Shown: positions 34,787 to 46,917, numbered from the stretch's first letter. The stretch: DNA of 64,000 nucleotides from Monocercomonoides exilis (GCA_001643675.2 LSRY02000010.1:1072501-1136500); one strand, 5' to 3'. Numbers and translations: made by a program. Notes: generated by a model not told the origin, from the letters alone.

Positions 34787-35647
34787 ATGTTTTTCACATT
34801 GCTGTTTAGCTCAATATATGCAACAAATTTGGTTGAACTCATCAACAATGATCCCAAAGCACTGTGGAAGGCTGTCGAATATCCAAGAGAAATGATTACA
34901 AGAGCAAAAATGTTTGCCATGAGTGGAGATAAAACAACATACAAAGCACCAAAGAAATATTTCGCACCAGATCCATCCACAGTCCCCGTATCCTTTGATG
35001 CACGAAAAAAATGGCCGAACAAGTTGTCCCCAATTGCAGACCAAGGAACAGTGTGCGGTGGCTGCTGGGCTTTTGCATCAGCAGAAGCTGTTGGAGATAG
35101 ATTCAATATCAAAGGCTGCCCAAAAGGCGTTCTTTCACCACAAGATTTGATTTCTTGTGACAAATATGACAATGGTTGCGATGGAGGTGCAGGAGATACA
35201 TCAATGAGATGGATAGCAGATCATGGAGTTGCAACAGAACAATGCTTGCCATATGTTTCAATTAAAGGAAGAGTTCCAGCCTGCCCAGCCAGATGCATGA
35301 ATGGATCATCAATTACAAGATACAAAATCGACAAAATGCAAGTCTTTCATATGGACGACGTTCAAAAGGAACTCATGGAAAATGGCCCATTAGCTTTCAA
35401 TTATCGTCTTTATGAAGATATGATGCATTATAAATCAGGAATTTATCATCATTTGCATGGAAAAGACATGGGCGGAAGACATGCAGTTTTGTTGATTGGA
35501 TGGGGAGTTGAAAATGATGTTCCATACTGGCTCATCCAAAATTCATGGGGTGCTGATTGGGGAGAAGCTGGGCACTTTAGAATGCTTAGAGGCGTTAATG
35601 AATGCGGTTGCGAAGAAGGATTTTATGCTGGAAACGTAACATGCTAG
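34787..35647 (+). CDS. Cathepsin-B-like cysteine protease (papain family C1A)
   Basis: The single-exon protein has 286 residues. MFFTLLFSSIYA is a short signal peptide. A propeptide to about residue 65 precedes the mature start near VPVSFDARKKWPNK. The catalytic set is complete: Gln86 (oxyanion hole, in ADQGTVC), Cys93 in GGCWAF, His232 in GRHAVLLIGWG and Asn252 in QNSWGADWGE. Cathepsin-B-like features include the CGGCWAF form, SPQDLISCD and CDGG. The two adjacent His residues of the mammalian occluding loop are not evident, and the protein is shorter than mammalian cathepsin B, as in many protist members. It probably acts in digestive vacuoles or is secreted. Confidence 0.93.
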   Translation: MFFTLLFSSIYATNLVELINNDPKALWKAVEYPREMITRAKMFAMSGDKTTYKAPKKYFAPDPSTVPVSFDARKKWPNKLSPIADQGTVCGGCWAFASAEAVGDRFNIKGCPKGVLSPQDLISCDKYDNGCDGGAGDTSMRWIADHGVATEQCLPYVSIKGRVPACPARCMNGSSITRYKIDKMQVFHMDDVQKELMENGPLAFNYRLYEDMMHYKSGIYHHLHGKDMGGRHAVLLIGWGVENDVPYWLIQNSWGADWGEAGHFRMLRGVNECGCEEGFYAGNVTC

Positions 35648-36519
35648 AAATATTAAAAGTTTAATATTTAGCTTATGAATCCTTCAACAGCTTGAAATTT
35701 GAGGCCTTCGTTTCGAAATCATTTAGAGAATTAGTTTCTTTTTCTTTTCTTTTCTTTTTTTTCATATCTGTATTTCAATCCATTTTTAAATTTAAGAGAA
35801 TTAATTTTTAAAATATTGAATATAATCATACAATGTTAAATAATTTTATAAAGCTAATGCTTTGATATAAACGTAATGTTTCAATGACCTTATGCGTCCG
35901 TCACACTTTTTACCAAACAATAATCAAAAATGAAAAAGCAGGAACTTTGAAAAGATACCACAAACATTTTCGAGATTAATTTGCTTCATCTATTGCAATA
36001 TAGCAAGTAACATATCATAATCATTCAATTGTTGTTATATTTTCAATTTTAAGAATAATTGTTATGATCATAAACCAGTTTTAAATTAATATTATCAACC
36101 AAAATCATTGGATATTCACATTTCAAATTGACAATTATTAGCAAACCTAATTTCAAAAATTCATTCTCTGAAAGATAATATCCGTTGATTAAAAAATTTT
36201 TATATGCTTTAGAGATTTATAAAAGTGAATAAGATTTGCGTAGAAATTTATAACTTTTTGTCAATGAACTGTGAAGCAAAAATTTGGTATATGCTCTTTT
36301 TAAAGAAGTGTAATTTTTTTCTCTTTGTGTTGTGAAAGAGTGAAATGCAAGAAATATCTGAAATGGAAGTTAGATAGAAGAGCACAATCTCCAAGATAAG
36401 AAACAAAATATCACAAAGCGAAAACAAAGAAAATTTGGCGAGTGAAATTTGGAAGAAGAAGAGAAAAGCATGAATTGTATAGGGGAAAAAAAAAACTATT
36501 ATTTAACTATTATTATTAT
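35648..36519. other. AT-rich intergenic stretch
   Basis: This is the convergent 3' region between the protease and the TPR gene. No gene was supported. Confidence 0.6.
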
Positions 36520-39500
36520 TTACAATTCATCTCCTGGTTCGTCCAACTCAATAACATCTGTGAGAACAACTTTTTTGTAGTTGACAAGATACATTGGATT
36601 CTCTGGATCAAGCTGCCGTGCCATCTCAAAGTCCTTCGCTGCATCATCGAGCCTGTCAAGTGACTGTGAAAATTATCGATCACACAATAATAATCACATA
36701 TATACACAAAAAGTGAATGATTTTAGTGAAAAATATTTGAAAATGAAAATTCATTGAATTAACAGTTAAAAACACGTGAAAATGCAAACTTTGAAAACAA
36801 AAGCTCTTCTGAAGAACGCCTTGGCATTATGCGGCTGAAGCTCGATCACCACATTGAAATCTTTTAATGAATCTAAGAAAAGAAAAGAAAAGAAGAATAA
36901 AGAAAAGCATATTTCATTTGAACAAAAACACAATGAAATAATATACAATCCAAATAAGCTTCAAAAACTAAGTTAAAAAAATTCTCCCAAACCTTCATAT
37001 CTCTCCAGCATCTGCAGAGCCTTAGCTCTTTCGTGGATGAACGGCGCATACACTCCACTTTCCTCTATCGCCTTTGTCAGCCACTCCACAGCCTTCGCAT
37101 ACTCATGCAAACACGCATAGCACAATCCAATGTGATATAAACAGTCAGGCAAACATGAAGGAGTGGAAGAAGAAGAAGAGGTTGACTCAGATGTTGTGAG
37201 CTCACCTGCTGATGAAGACAAAGTTGGTGCTGCTGAAAGAAGATCAGCAAGCGCGTGGGTGTATCTCCTTCCGAAGTAGTATGAGAGGCCTCGACGATAC
37301 AAAATACTGTTATTGAACGGAAATCGAAATGATTGATTCGGGGAAAAAAATAAATAAAAAAATACATGTGAATGATTGGTAATTAATAATATGTTCAAAA
37401 TAAGGGGGGAAAACGAGGAAAAGGTTAATAAGTGGTGAAAGAAAATTAATATTTTTAATAAAAAATAAAACAAAGAAAAGAAGAATAAACACACTTTGCA
37501 TCTCCCTTCCTCAGCTCATCTGCTCTTGTGAAATCCTTCACAGCTTTCTTGTACCTCTCCAGTTCGTGCCAGCACACGCCTCTGTTGAAGAAATACTCCC
37601 CCCGCTCTTCTTTCGCAATGGCACGTGTCAAATCGTCTATCGCCATGTCAAATCGCTTCAGAAACTTCCACGCCAATGAGCGAGTGTTCAGTAGATCCGC
37701 ATCCACTCCATCATCCACATCCGCTTTCTGCTCAGTGCCATCTGCAGAAGCAGCAGCAGCAGCCGTTGAACCGCCTGCTTTTGAAGCGTTCGGCGCAGTC
37801 GAAGACGAGCTTGCAGACGCAGACGATGAAGAAGGCACAGCCACTTTTCCACCGTCTGCCTTCTTCGCAGCCCCACCTTCACCCCCAGCTCCTTCTCCGC
37901 TCTGTGCTGCCGCCTCCCTCTTCTTCCTTTCGAACTCCTCTTTGCTGAGCTCGATCGCCTTGTTGAGGTCGAGCAGCGCCTCCTCAGCTTTCTCCAGCTG
38001 CAAGTAGCACTGCCCGCGGTGGTAGTAGTCGCTCACACACGGCGGCCCGTCCTCGATGGCGCGGGTGAACGCGTCAACGGCCTCGGCGTGGTGTCCTGTG
38101 TCAGTCAGGATGATCGCCCGCGCCTCAAACAGCCGCCGGTCTGAGGAGTCCAGCATGATCGCACGCTCGATCGCGTCACTGGCTTCTGCAAAGCGCTGCA
38201 GGACACGCAAGACAAGCGACTTGTGGTAGAACGACGGGATGAATGTGCCGTCGCGGTCGATCGCGGAACTGAACTCGTGGTTGGCTTTCTCAAGCTCTGA
38301 GAGGAGAGATGTGGATGATTGAAGAAAGAAGAAGAAGAAGAAGAAGAAGAAGAAGAAGAAGAAGAAGAAGACATGGTCAAAAAAGAAGTAGAATATACAA
38401 AATACAATGGTGTTAATTACGTATCAAATAAAAATCTTGTTTTTGAAAATTAAATGACAAAATGAATGTGAATATTGGTTGTTTATCATTCATCAAATAT
38501 TTCATATATCAAATACCTTCCAACTCCTCAAAGCAGAGTCCCCGTGCGTGGTAATACGCTGCGATGGTTGGGCAGAGCTCGATGGCTCTGTTGATGTCTT
38601 CCAGCGCCTCTTTGACATCTCCATTGTCTCTGCGGGCATTCCCCCTGTTGTAGTAATAGTTCGCGTTCTCCCCATCGAGCGCAATGGCGTCGTTGAAGTC
38701 CTTCTCTGCCTGGCTGAAGTGCTTCAGCGAGTAATGCGCCATCCCGCGGTTGTTGAAGTGGAACGGGTTCTTGAAGTCGATCTGAATGGCGCGGTCGTAG
38801 CAGTTCAGCGCCGTCTGAAACTCCCCTTTCTCAAAGTAGCAGAGCCCAAGGTTGTTCCACCCAGCAGAATCACTGTGCACAGAGGTTTTTGAATATAAAA
38901 CAACAATATATGAGATAAGACAACAATGGAAAAATATTAAATATTTAGTTTGGCGCAAGTTTGAGAAATAAGGGGAATAAATAAAAATTAGATAAAAATA
39001 TTTTTTGACAACGTTAAATATTGGTAATAAAAAAAAACCACCGGAAAAAAAATTGCAAAGAAGAACAAATTTTATTTTCTTCAAAGTAACACACTTTGGT
39101 GATGCTTCAGTGGCAGCAGTGTAATCTTGAATTGCTCTATCTAATTCTCCCATTTGTCGAAAGCAGCTACCCCTGTTAAATAATGCACGAAACGATCGAG
39201 GATTCAGTTTTAGGGCTGAAGAGTAATCTGTTAAAGCAAGTAATGTTTCGCCTTTGTCGAAATATGCAAGTCCTCGATTGAAATAATAAGCTTCACATTC
39301 AGGGTCAAGCTCAATTGCTGATGTCAGATCTTTCACACATTCATCTGCCAACCCTAACTTTCTAAAACAAACTCCACGTTGGCCTTTTTTAATTATTAGC
39401 AGATAGTTGTTAAATAACTTAAAACAACAAAAAATAAACCGTAATAACTTGCATTTCGAGGTTCAAGATTTATTGATGTCTTAAAATCAATAAGTGCTCT

Positions 39501-39845
39501 ATTAGAAAAGTAATTAAAATATATTGAAAAATGCTCTCTCAAAATATTGAACGAAATTTTCAAACCTTTGAGGATTACTTTTTTTCATAAAGCATTGTCC
39601 CCTCAAGGAAAAACATTTCGCCCAAGATGCTTGACGCTCAATCGCATTGGAAAAGCAATGAATTGCTTCGTCAAGCTTGTTTTCTTTCATGTAATCAACA
39701 GCTTTTGTAAATAATCGTTTATAAAATAAAATAGAAAGTCAATACAAAAGTTAATACCTTGAACATATTCCTTTTTTGCGAGCCAATGATCCTGTTTGTC
39801 TTTCTTTTCTTTCTCTCTTTCGCGCGTTCCCCAGGCAAATGACAT
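36520..39845 (-). CDS. TPR-repeat protein (nine exons)
   Basis: The exons are 39758-39845, 39566-39701, 39440-39498, 39095-39383, 38517-38872, 37495-38296, 36993-37306, 36790-36872 and 36520-36663. All donors are GT and acceptors AG, and the phases join to 756 residues. The protein starts MSFAWGTREREKEKKDKQDH. Nearly the whole length is tetratricopeptide repeats with the usual W/Y-G-Y-A-F-P spacing, for example AYYFNRGLAYFDKGETLLAL and NLGLCYFEKGEFQTALNCYD. A Gly/Ala/Ser-rich linker (about 37700-37930) interrupts the array. It ends VIELDEPGDEL. TPR arrays are protein-binding scaffolds; the partner is unknown. There is no signal peptide or membrane segment. The large exon 6 is much richer in GC than the introns. 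The 93-bp gap to the divergent 39939 gene suggests a shared promoter. Confidence 0.9.
38320..38371 (+). repeat. (GAA)n microsatellite in TPR intron
   Basis: A GAA/AGA trinucleotide run lies within the intron between exons 5 and 6 of the TPR gene. On the coding strand it forms an extended TTC pyrimidine tract just upstream of the acceptor side. Confidence 0.9.
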
Positions 39846-39938
39846 TATTTAAGCCCAACAACTTAACCTTAATATAATTTTGAATATACCATATTTATTT
39901 ATTTTTGATTTATTTGATCGTTTTTTCAACATTAATGA
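39846..39938. promoter_or_regulatory. 93-bp bidirectional promoter region
   Basis: The start codons of the TPR gene (minus) and the two-TM protein gene (plus) are only 93 bp apart, so both promoters must lie in or overlap this AT-rich gap unless there are untranslated upstream exons. Confidence 0.5.
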
Positions 39939-40985
39939 ATGAACGATAATATCAAATTTGATATTTTCAGTTGCAATGAAGAGCATATTAACAGAATTGC
40001 TGCTTCTTTACCAGAAAAGTATCAAAAGAGATGCGTAGATGCAATTATTCAATCACAATCAATGCATTCAAATGAGCCTTGTATTGAATTTGCAAATTCT
40101 TTGGATGCAAAAACGAAGGAGCTATTCAATAAACTTATTGAAATAGAACGATTTGAGTCATTATCTGTTGATCTTCAATTTTCTTCATCTTACAACACTT
40201 CGAGTAATATTGGAGAAGAAGCGACTTCAAATAGCACTTCTTCTCTATCTGCTCACGAATCAATTAATATGTATTCGGATTTTACACCAAGAGATCCTGA
40301 TGTTCCTTTTCCAAAATGCGTGTGCGAAACTATCCTAAGTCAGGATTCTTGGAAAAACAGTGTATTCGAACCAATCATTGATTGCAATGGAATTCCAAAT
40401 GAAGCTCTTTTTCGCCAAATGATAACCGGTAAAAATTTTGAAATTAAAGTTAACGAATCTCAAAGGCATTCTCTTGCAAAAAATATAATGAATCAGAATT
40501 TTAACACAGACGTTTGGCTTGGAAGCGATCAACGAGAGGTTATCGCAAGCTATTTCAAATTACTAGATCAATCTCATTTGAAAAATGCTTTTGTTGTGCT
40601 TCTTTCTATTTCAGGGGCTTTGTTCATTATAACTGTAGTTCTTTTAGTTGTGTTTTATATTACATCACTGTTAAAGACGCTTGGAGGGATTATATCTGTT
40701 GTTGTGTGTGCTGTCTTCACGTTTTTGTTGTTCTTTATAGCGACGTGGTTCAGCCATATCTACAATGCTCGCAAAAACTTGGACAGCGAAGAGCATTTCT
40801 CTTTAGTCCGTCCATCGGTCAGAAGATGTCTGAATAATCGTGTCTCTGACTGGAAAAAGGACGAAACGTATTGGTGGGTTCTGACAGAACGAGAAAGATG
40901 GGATCTCTTTAATTCCAAAGAAAAAGGCAATAAGGGAACGGAAGGTTCTTCTGGAAAACAGATTATTTCAACTGAAGGATCATGA
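39939..40985 (+). CDS. Predicted two-span membrane protein, unknown
   Basis: This is a single open frame of 348 residues. The N-terminal ~210 residues are soluble, mixed charge, with Ser/Thr-rich stretches and no signal peptide. Two adjacent hydrophobic segments at about 215-243 (FVVLLSISGALFIITVVLLV) and 247-272 (GGIISVVVCAVFTFLLFFIA) form a helical hairpin. A conserved-looking WW motif (DETYWWVLTERERWDLF) follows, and the tail is hydrophilic. Both ends would face the same side, probably the cytosol. No family was recognised. Confidence 0.75.
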   Translation: MNDNIKFDIFSCNEEHINRIAASLPEKYQKRCVDAIIQSQSMHSNEPCIEFANSLDAKTKELFNKLIEIERFESLSVDLQFSSSYNTSSNIGEEATSNSTSSLSAHESINMYSDFTPRDPDVPFPKCVCETILSQDSWKNSVFEPIIDCNGIPNEALFRQMITGKNFEIKVNESQRHSLAKNIMNQNFNTDVWLGSDQREVIASYFKLLDQSHLKNAFVVLLSISGALFIITVVLLVVFYITSLLKTLGGIISVVVCAVFTFLLFFIATWFSHIYNARKNLDSEEHFSLVRPSVRRCLNNRVSDWKKDETYWWVLTERERWDLFNSKEKGNKGTEGSSGKQIISTEGS

Positions 40986-41923
40986 AATACAAGTTTTGCT
41001 TGTGTAATATTAAATGTGTTGTTATGTTGTTATTAAATTTATTTAGATAATTTTATTTGGATATCATACATTTTTTGGATTATACTGTTTTTGTTGATGA
41101 TATTTTTTGTTGCGCAAACGTTTCTTCGAGCTTTTGTCTTAATGATATTTACTGTTTCGAGTTATTTTTATTTATCAAATAAATGGTTTTATTTTTTTGA
41201 TCACAATTTTTGTTTAATTTTTATCTTGATATTTTTTTTCAGATAATCATTTAACTCGTAGGCATTTTATGTATTTTGCTAATTTGAGTTTTAAATGAAT
41301 AAAAATTGCTTATGTTTTTTGAGCTGACTATGTCAAATATCAACTTTATGAGCAACTGAAGATTTAAAGTATTTTTTTAAAAAAAGTTTAAAATTTAAAA
41401 TAATTGAGTTTATAAAATTGAATGCTTTGTTTTTGAAATGAATCTGCACATTGGGATTAACAAGAATCACATTCAAGTGGACGATTCTGCATGAATAACA
41501 AAGCAAAACAAGAGACAGCCATGTTTGAAAACGCTTTTTCGTTTGAGCTGCTTCAACTTTAAGCAAATATAACTTTAAAGAAAAAGTTGAGCTTTTGAAT
41601 ACAACTTCTTTGAGAAGAATTGGTTAAGTGAGAGCGTTAAAAAAGTTCCTTTTAAAACAGAAAGCAGAAACTGGTAAATTAGCAATAAAACACTCAATGT
41701 GCAAAAAATAAAAATATTTTGAAATGAAAATGATTGATGCTCGGTTAATGAAATCATTATTCGAAGTCAATGAAAAAATTAGTACAAAAGAAGTTTGAAA
41801 TTTTTTTTAAAAAATTTAGAAAAACAATAAGCGCAGAAAAATACTAAAAAAGAGAATTGAAAGATATGCTACATTTATTTATATAAAACTGATAAAATAA
41901 GCGGTCATCAATTGAAAAATTTT
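40986..41923. other. AT-rich intergenic stretch with two small minus-strand frames
   Basis: Minus-strand frames of 60 codons (41575-41757, hydrophobic N-terminal segment) and 77 codons (41333-41566) adjoin each other. I could not join them with matching intron phase, so a small two-exon gene is possible but unproven. Otherwise nothing is seen. Confidence 0.35.
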
Positions 41924-43882
41924 TCAAACATCAACAGCCAATTCTTGTGTTTGTCTTTGATGTTGTTGAGACAGAAGAAATTGTTCCTGCCGCTGACGCT
42001 CCAAATCCAAAAGTGTAAGCCTTTCGCCTTCCAGTGCTAACTTTGTCTTCTTCCTTTGCCTACAGCACATGCAGATGCAAACTGTCAGCAAAGTTCCAAA
42101 AAAAATTACAACTGTCGGAACAATTACAGCAACTGTTTGTGAATCTGTGAGAATGCACTCTCCGTTAAACCATTCCGAAGGAAATCTCTCGTTACCTATT
42201 ACAAAACTGTACATTCCATCGTTGCCAGAGCATCTCAAAAATGATTTGCATTTTATTGCTCGAACATATCCACTATTGGATCCTTCGGCATAAATGGAAG
42301 TTCCAAGATTTTCATTGCCTCGTGTGTAAGCTCCATTCGGCAATTCAATTCTGTTACCTTCAAACATTAACGATTCAAATTTAATCGCAGTATCTTTTGC
42401 TTTATTCATTCGCGATAGCAGCGAACTTGAAACATTTCCTCCGAAGTATATAGCTCCTCCGCGAAATCCTGCAATATTTTGTAAAAAGTTAACGCTTTGG
42501 AACAGAAGCTCGTCCATAACGTTGTGGAACAAAAGACCTCCACCAAAAGAAGAGCCATTGTTTCCATAGACACAAGAATCGGAAAAGCTCAACTTATGAG
42601 AGTCTTGACTGTGCCACACTGCAATGCCTCCTCCCCATCCTGCAGAACACCAGCTAACATTTGTATATGTCAATTGTGCTGAGCATCTTAAATCAATTGC
42701 CCCACCGCTAACAGTTGCTGAGCATCTCTCGAAAACAGAATTGTTTACTGTCAACTGCATTGAAGTAGAAGAGCAGAAGATTGCTCCTCCTTTGCTGCGA
42801 CTTGCTTCAGGTGTGCTTAAAATCGGTCGCATTGCAAATGAAGACAATGTCTGCAAAGAATTAATTCTCATTGTGTTTTGTGTTGATAAACTGTCTGCTC
42901 CTCCACCGGTTGCGCAGCAGTAATTAAACGAACAGCCAACAACACTCATTTCTCCAGGAGAGCCCGTACTTAATATTCCTCCAACATCATTCGTAAAGCA
43001 ATATGAAAAATCTGAATCTTTTATTGTGTCAGTTGCGTATGTTTTCGACGACCACATTGACAAGTCAAAAATCGCACGGTTTTGTTGTGTCACTGTACAA
43101 TTTGTAACGGTGCTGTTACAAATGCTGAGCTCTCTCCAAGGAACAAGAATTCCTGGAAAAAGAAGGCAGTGAAATGGGTTGTCCACCAATGAAAGGTTTG
43201 TATCTGTTATATTCGTTGAAACCTTCTCAGGATAGTCTTTGGAATAATTGTAAGACTGATCAATTTTATGGGATATGTTCGCAAAAACGCTCTTTTCAAC
43301 AGTCGTTAAAGCAATATTTGAACCTCCAAAAAATGATATTTGGCCTTCATAACAAAAGTTCTCCAATTTTATTTCATTTGCAGAAATTTCAGAGCCCTCG
43401 CCATTTCCATTAACGTTCGCAACCAAGGGTTTTGTCCAAGTTTCGTCATGATTCAGTTTTGTATTTTCAATTATCAAATGAGAATTGCACAAAGAAAAAG
43501 CTGAATAAAGAGCAAAATTCGTATATATTGTTCCCTGCCTTATTTTTAAAGTCGACGAGTTACACTTTGCAGCCAGCGAAGTTTCCATAGAAAGCGAACA
43601 ATCACTCAAAAAAAGTGTGGCATTCATCAAATCAAAAAGGGATGCCAAGCCTTCTGACTCTTCTTTGATGGTGGAATAATCTCCTTTCAAGCGAATAATG
43701 TAATCTTCTATCTTAACATTACCTGCTAAATAAGTGTTTCCTTCCAGTGCTATTAAACATTCTTCCTTTCGATTAGCATGATTTTTCAGAGCCTCTTCGA
43801 TAATTGGCTTTATCCTTTCTTCTGCATGTACAAAAGACGTTCCATATAAAATTATAAAAGCATATAAGCACAAAAATGCCAT
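41924..43882 (-). CDS. Beta-helix-type single-pass surface protein without kinase domain
   Basis: The open frame extends to 43921 (665 residues), but the Met at 43882 gives a cleaner signal peptide (MAFLCLYAFIILYGTSFVHA). The ectodomain has many Asn-linked glycosylation sites. Its C-terminal half has repeated GGA/GGG turns (GGAIFCSS, GGAIDLRC, GGGIAVWH, GGGLLFHN, GGAIYFGG) with Cys pairs, as in POMP-like parallel beta-helices. A transmembrane helix (VAVIVPTVVIFFGTLLTVCI, nucleotides about 42070-42143) is followed by a CMCCRQRKKTK stop-transfer and a short Gln-rich tail. It is architecturally a relative of the two giant genes that flank it at a distance, all on the minus strand, but it is much shorter and lacks the pseudokinase. 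Confidence 0.85.
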   Translation of the reverse strand: MAFLCLYAFIILYGTSFVHAEERIKPIIEEALKNHANRKEECLIALEGNTYLAGNVKIEDYIIRLKGDYSTIKEESEGLASLFDLMNATLFLSDCSLSMETSLAAKCNSSTLKIRQGTIYTNFALYSAFSLCNSHLIIENTKLNHDETWTKPLVANVNGNGEGSEISANEIKLENFCYEGQISFFGGSNIALTTVEKSVFANISHKIDQSYNYSKDYPEKVSTNITDTNLSLVDNPFHCLLFPGILVPWRELSICNSTVTNCTVTQQNRAIFDLSMWSSKTYATDTIKDSDFSYCFTNDVGGILSTGSPGEMSVVGCSFNYCCATGGGADSLSTQNTMRINSLQTLSSFAMRPILSTPEASRSKGGAIFCSSTSMQLTVNNSVFERCSATVSGGAIDLRCSAQLTYTNVSWCSAGWGGGIAVWHSQDSHKLSFSDSCVYGNNGSSFGGGLLFHNVMDELLFQSVNFLQNIAGFRGGAIYFGGNVSSSLLSRMNKAKDTAIKFESLMFEGNRIELPNGAYTRGNENLGTSIYAEGSNSGYVRAIKCKSFLRCSGNDGMYSFVIGNERFPSEWFNGECILTDSQTVAVIVPTVVIFFGTLLTVCICMCCRQRKKTKLALEGERLTLLDLERQRQEQFLLSQQHQRQTQELAVDV

Positions 43883-43921
43883 CCTAAATGTAAAAAACGT
43901 AAAAACGAAAATATATCCCAT

Positions 43922-44912
43922 ATATTTTTTTTAATTTCGCAAAAATCGAATCTTTTCAAAAACGTGTCTGACTCTCTGTGAATTTGAATGCTGAACTTAT
44001 GTGTATTTCTATCAAGTAAATGTTTCTTTTTTCAATTACAAATTTTTGTTTTTTGAAAAGTTATATAAAAAATTTGCAGAAAATAAAAATTTCTAATGAA
44101 ATAAAAAACAAACTTTGCAACAACTGTGCACAAGCTTGCAGTTGATCAAAAAAAATAATATGATAAAACTTTTACAGTTCTTATTTTTCATTATGAAATA
44201 ATTCTGTTTCTTTTTCTCCTTGACGAAAAGCTATCTTTCATAAAACTTTGCAAATAGAAATAAAAATGATTCTTAAATTATCATTCCATCATTCACCATA
44301 TTTTGCAAATCTCTCTGGTTTTTTATCCTTTTCAAATGTTGCAATTTTCTTCATATTTTAGGAAATTTCTCAAATCGGACATTTATCAAACAAAAAAGAA
44401 AAGAAGAATATTTAACTTCATTTCAATTTAAAAAGACACAAAAACACAAACACCGATAAAGAACGGTTGGTAAAAATACTCATTGATAGATAAAACATAT
44501 TAACATGCATATAAAGTCATGCAACAGAAAAACATGGAAATAATAAAAAAGAATTGCTCTATGAAAAAAATGAACAGTTATTGCAAAGATGAATAAAAAT
44601 CAAAAATATCAATCAAAAAATTGAATCGCTCGATTACAAAAGAAAATTTATTGGAGTTTCCATTTCAATTTTAAATAGACAAAATAAATTGTCCATCCAG
44701 AAAAATAAAAAGTCAAAATTGTGAAAACAATACACTGTCATTAAACAATTAGAATACTCTACCATTAATCAGGTTGAAAATATTACACTTTCCAAACTTC
44801 GCAAGCAAAATAGCAAAAACAATTCTCTTTAAAATCTCAAAAATGCATGAATACGCTCGTTTTCTTTTTCTCTGTTCACATTTTAAATACATGCATTGGA
44901 AAATGCAACCAA
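43922..44912. other. AT-rich intergenic stretch
   Basis: No gene, RNA or repeat could be supported. Confidence 0.55.
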
Positions 44913-46917
44913 CTAGTTTTCATCACAGTCTTCATTTTCAGCTTCAATATCGCTTTCGTTACTGTATTCAGTATCTTCTCTCCAAAATTTATAAAAATTA
45001 ACGTTATATTTCTCTTTTGCATATTCGTTTGAGGATATTCTGCCGGCTTCTAAACATTCAGCAAGAGGTTTCAGATATTCATCTTCGTAGTGCGTCAATG
45101 CTGCTAAATCATCAGAATCGATTCTTGCATCTGGAAAACAATTTATGTCGCACACTTCTTTTTCTTCATTTGTTGTTGCATTTTCATTGCCTTCTTCTTG
45201 ATCCTCATTCATATACATGGCGCAAACTGGGCAAATCTTTAAGTCGCACTTTGCTTTCATTCTGCTTCTTATCAGTTCCTCCTTTTCAACTTCCCTCCTG
45301 TCTTCAAATTCATTCTGAGCTCTATGTCCTCACAAAACATCCATAACGTCTTCTTCCTCAAGGACTTCTACCAGCATTGCATTCAATCTTCCACGCAATG
45401 GTTGGGAAATGCATGAATAACGTTTGAAGTCGTATACATAAATCCTTTTAAGATGTGATATAATATGAGCATTCGAAGACAATGCTGCCCACACATTCAA
45501 AAGTGCCTTTGCTGCCTCGCCTCTCAGCATGTCACTGGCTGTTTCGCACAGCAGAAATGCTATTCTTTCTATTAAATCTCTTTTGATGAATTTTGTAATC
45601 CCCTTCAAAATGGGAATAGAAAGCCACATTCGAAAGCACTTCATTGAAACCTCACGAAAACGCAATATCATTTCTTTGATGCTTTCCTCTTCGCAAAACA
45701 AGCCATCTTCCATCCGCTGGAAATTTGCTCTCCCAGAAGAGAATGCATTTGGCTTATCATCATTATCATCGCAAAATTTGCTCCCAGGAAAAAGTGCCTT
45801 CCAGTTCTCTTCTGTCCAACTCCCAAACAAATAACTCTTCACTTTTTTCACAATTCTTTTTTGACTTGTTAATAACTGCACAAACGCTCCATGCTGTTCG
45901 CTTGTTGCTCTACACAAACATTGAAACGCTCTGAGAGCAATGGAGCAGACTGGTCCCTTTGAATACACTGGAGGCATCCAACCAGAAGGATATATGTTGA
46001 GCTGTGCCTGTGAATGCTGCAAGAAGCCTGATGGATTTGGAGCAGAAATAAACGAATCAATGGCAAGCAAACTGTTTGCGTTCGCATCCTTACCACAGTC
46101 AAGAATAATTTTTGAATTAAAATAGTCACTTAGCATATCCAATGAATCCAAGACAACAGAATGAATCGCGTTGGACAGCAACCCATGAAGCCACTTTCCA
46201 ATGATGTCTGGATCTTCGCTTCCAAAAAATGGAGTGCTTTCTATAAAAATATTAATATCACAAATAATAATTATAATAACACTCAAAAATTTTTACAAAT
46301 GCTTTGGTAGATAAAGATACCGCAATTTATTGTGAAACGTCGAAAAATTGCTGTTGTGAATAAGCATATGTCTTCATCATCACATTCACCCAAATGAGCC
46401 AATTCATCTTCTGCTGTATAGGACTTGTCGTCCATGAAAAAGCATGGAATAGATTTAACAAGATGCATTTCCTGTTCTGGAAGATTTTCATCATCCACAG
46501 ACATTTCGTCTGATGAGGAATCTCTATTAAAACATATCATTCGGGAAACGTGTCCAAGAGTACGAGCTGCTAAAAGTTCAACAGGCTTTTGAAATTTACC
46601 ACAAATGGTTTTTAATTTTTTCATAAAGCTTGAATCATCCCAGAAGTTTTGAATATCATTATCCTTTGGATCAACAATTTTCAGAAGATGATAAAGTCTT
46701 CTAAGCTGCTTCTCCAGCGCTTTCCCTTCTTTCAGCATAATTTCTGATAAATATTGGAAATTAAAGTGAAAAATTCAATTTGAATTTTCAACAGAGCAGA
46801 AAAATAACCAAAACCTTTTTTCAATAACTGCATTTCTTCAATCACGTACAGCTTGCTGGAATCTGCTCGACTATTTTCATCTGCATTGGTTTTATCATTT
46901 ATCTCTAATTTCAGCAT
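44913..46917 (-). CDS. Helical-repeat-like protein of unknown function (four exons)
   Basis: The exons are 46815-46917, 46321-46743, 45372-46240 and 44913-45314. Introns 1 and 2 (GTTTTG...ATCAG, GTATCT...TATAG) join phase exactly. Intron 3 is less certain. The frame is uninterrupted except for a TGA at 45330-45332, and a 57-bp intron GTAGAA...CTCAG (45315-45371) would remove it in frame. The product is about 598 residues, starting MLKLEINDKTN. Segments such as KPVELLAARTLGHVSRM, SIALRAFQCLCRATSEQHGA and MLRGEAAKALLNVWAALSS are alternating amphipathic helices typical of ARM/HEAT solenoids. The C-terminus carries CDLKICPVC, a possible metal-binding knuckle, then an acidic tail ending DCDEN. No family was assigned. 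Confidence 0.7.

Noticed and set aside
41333-41757. Small two-exon membrane protein
   Set aside because: The two frames could not be joined with matching intron phase and show no family resemblance; left as unresolved intergenic sequence.
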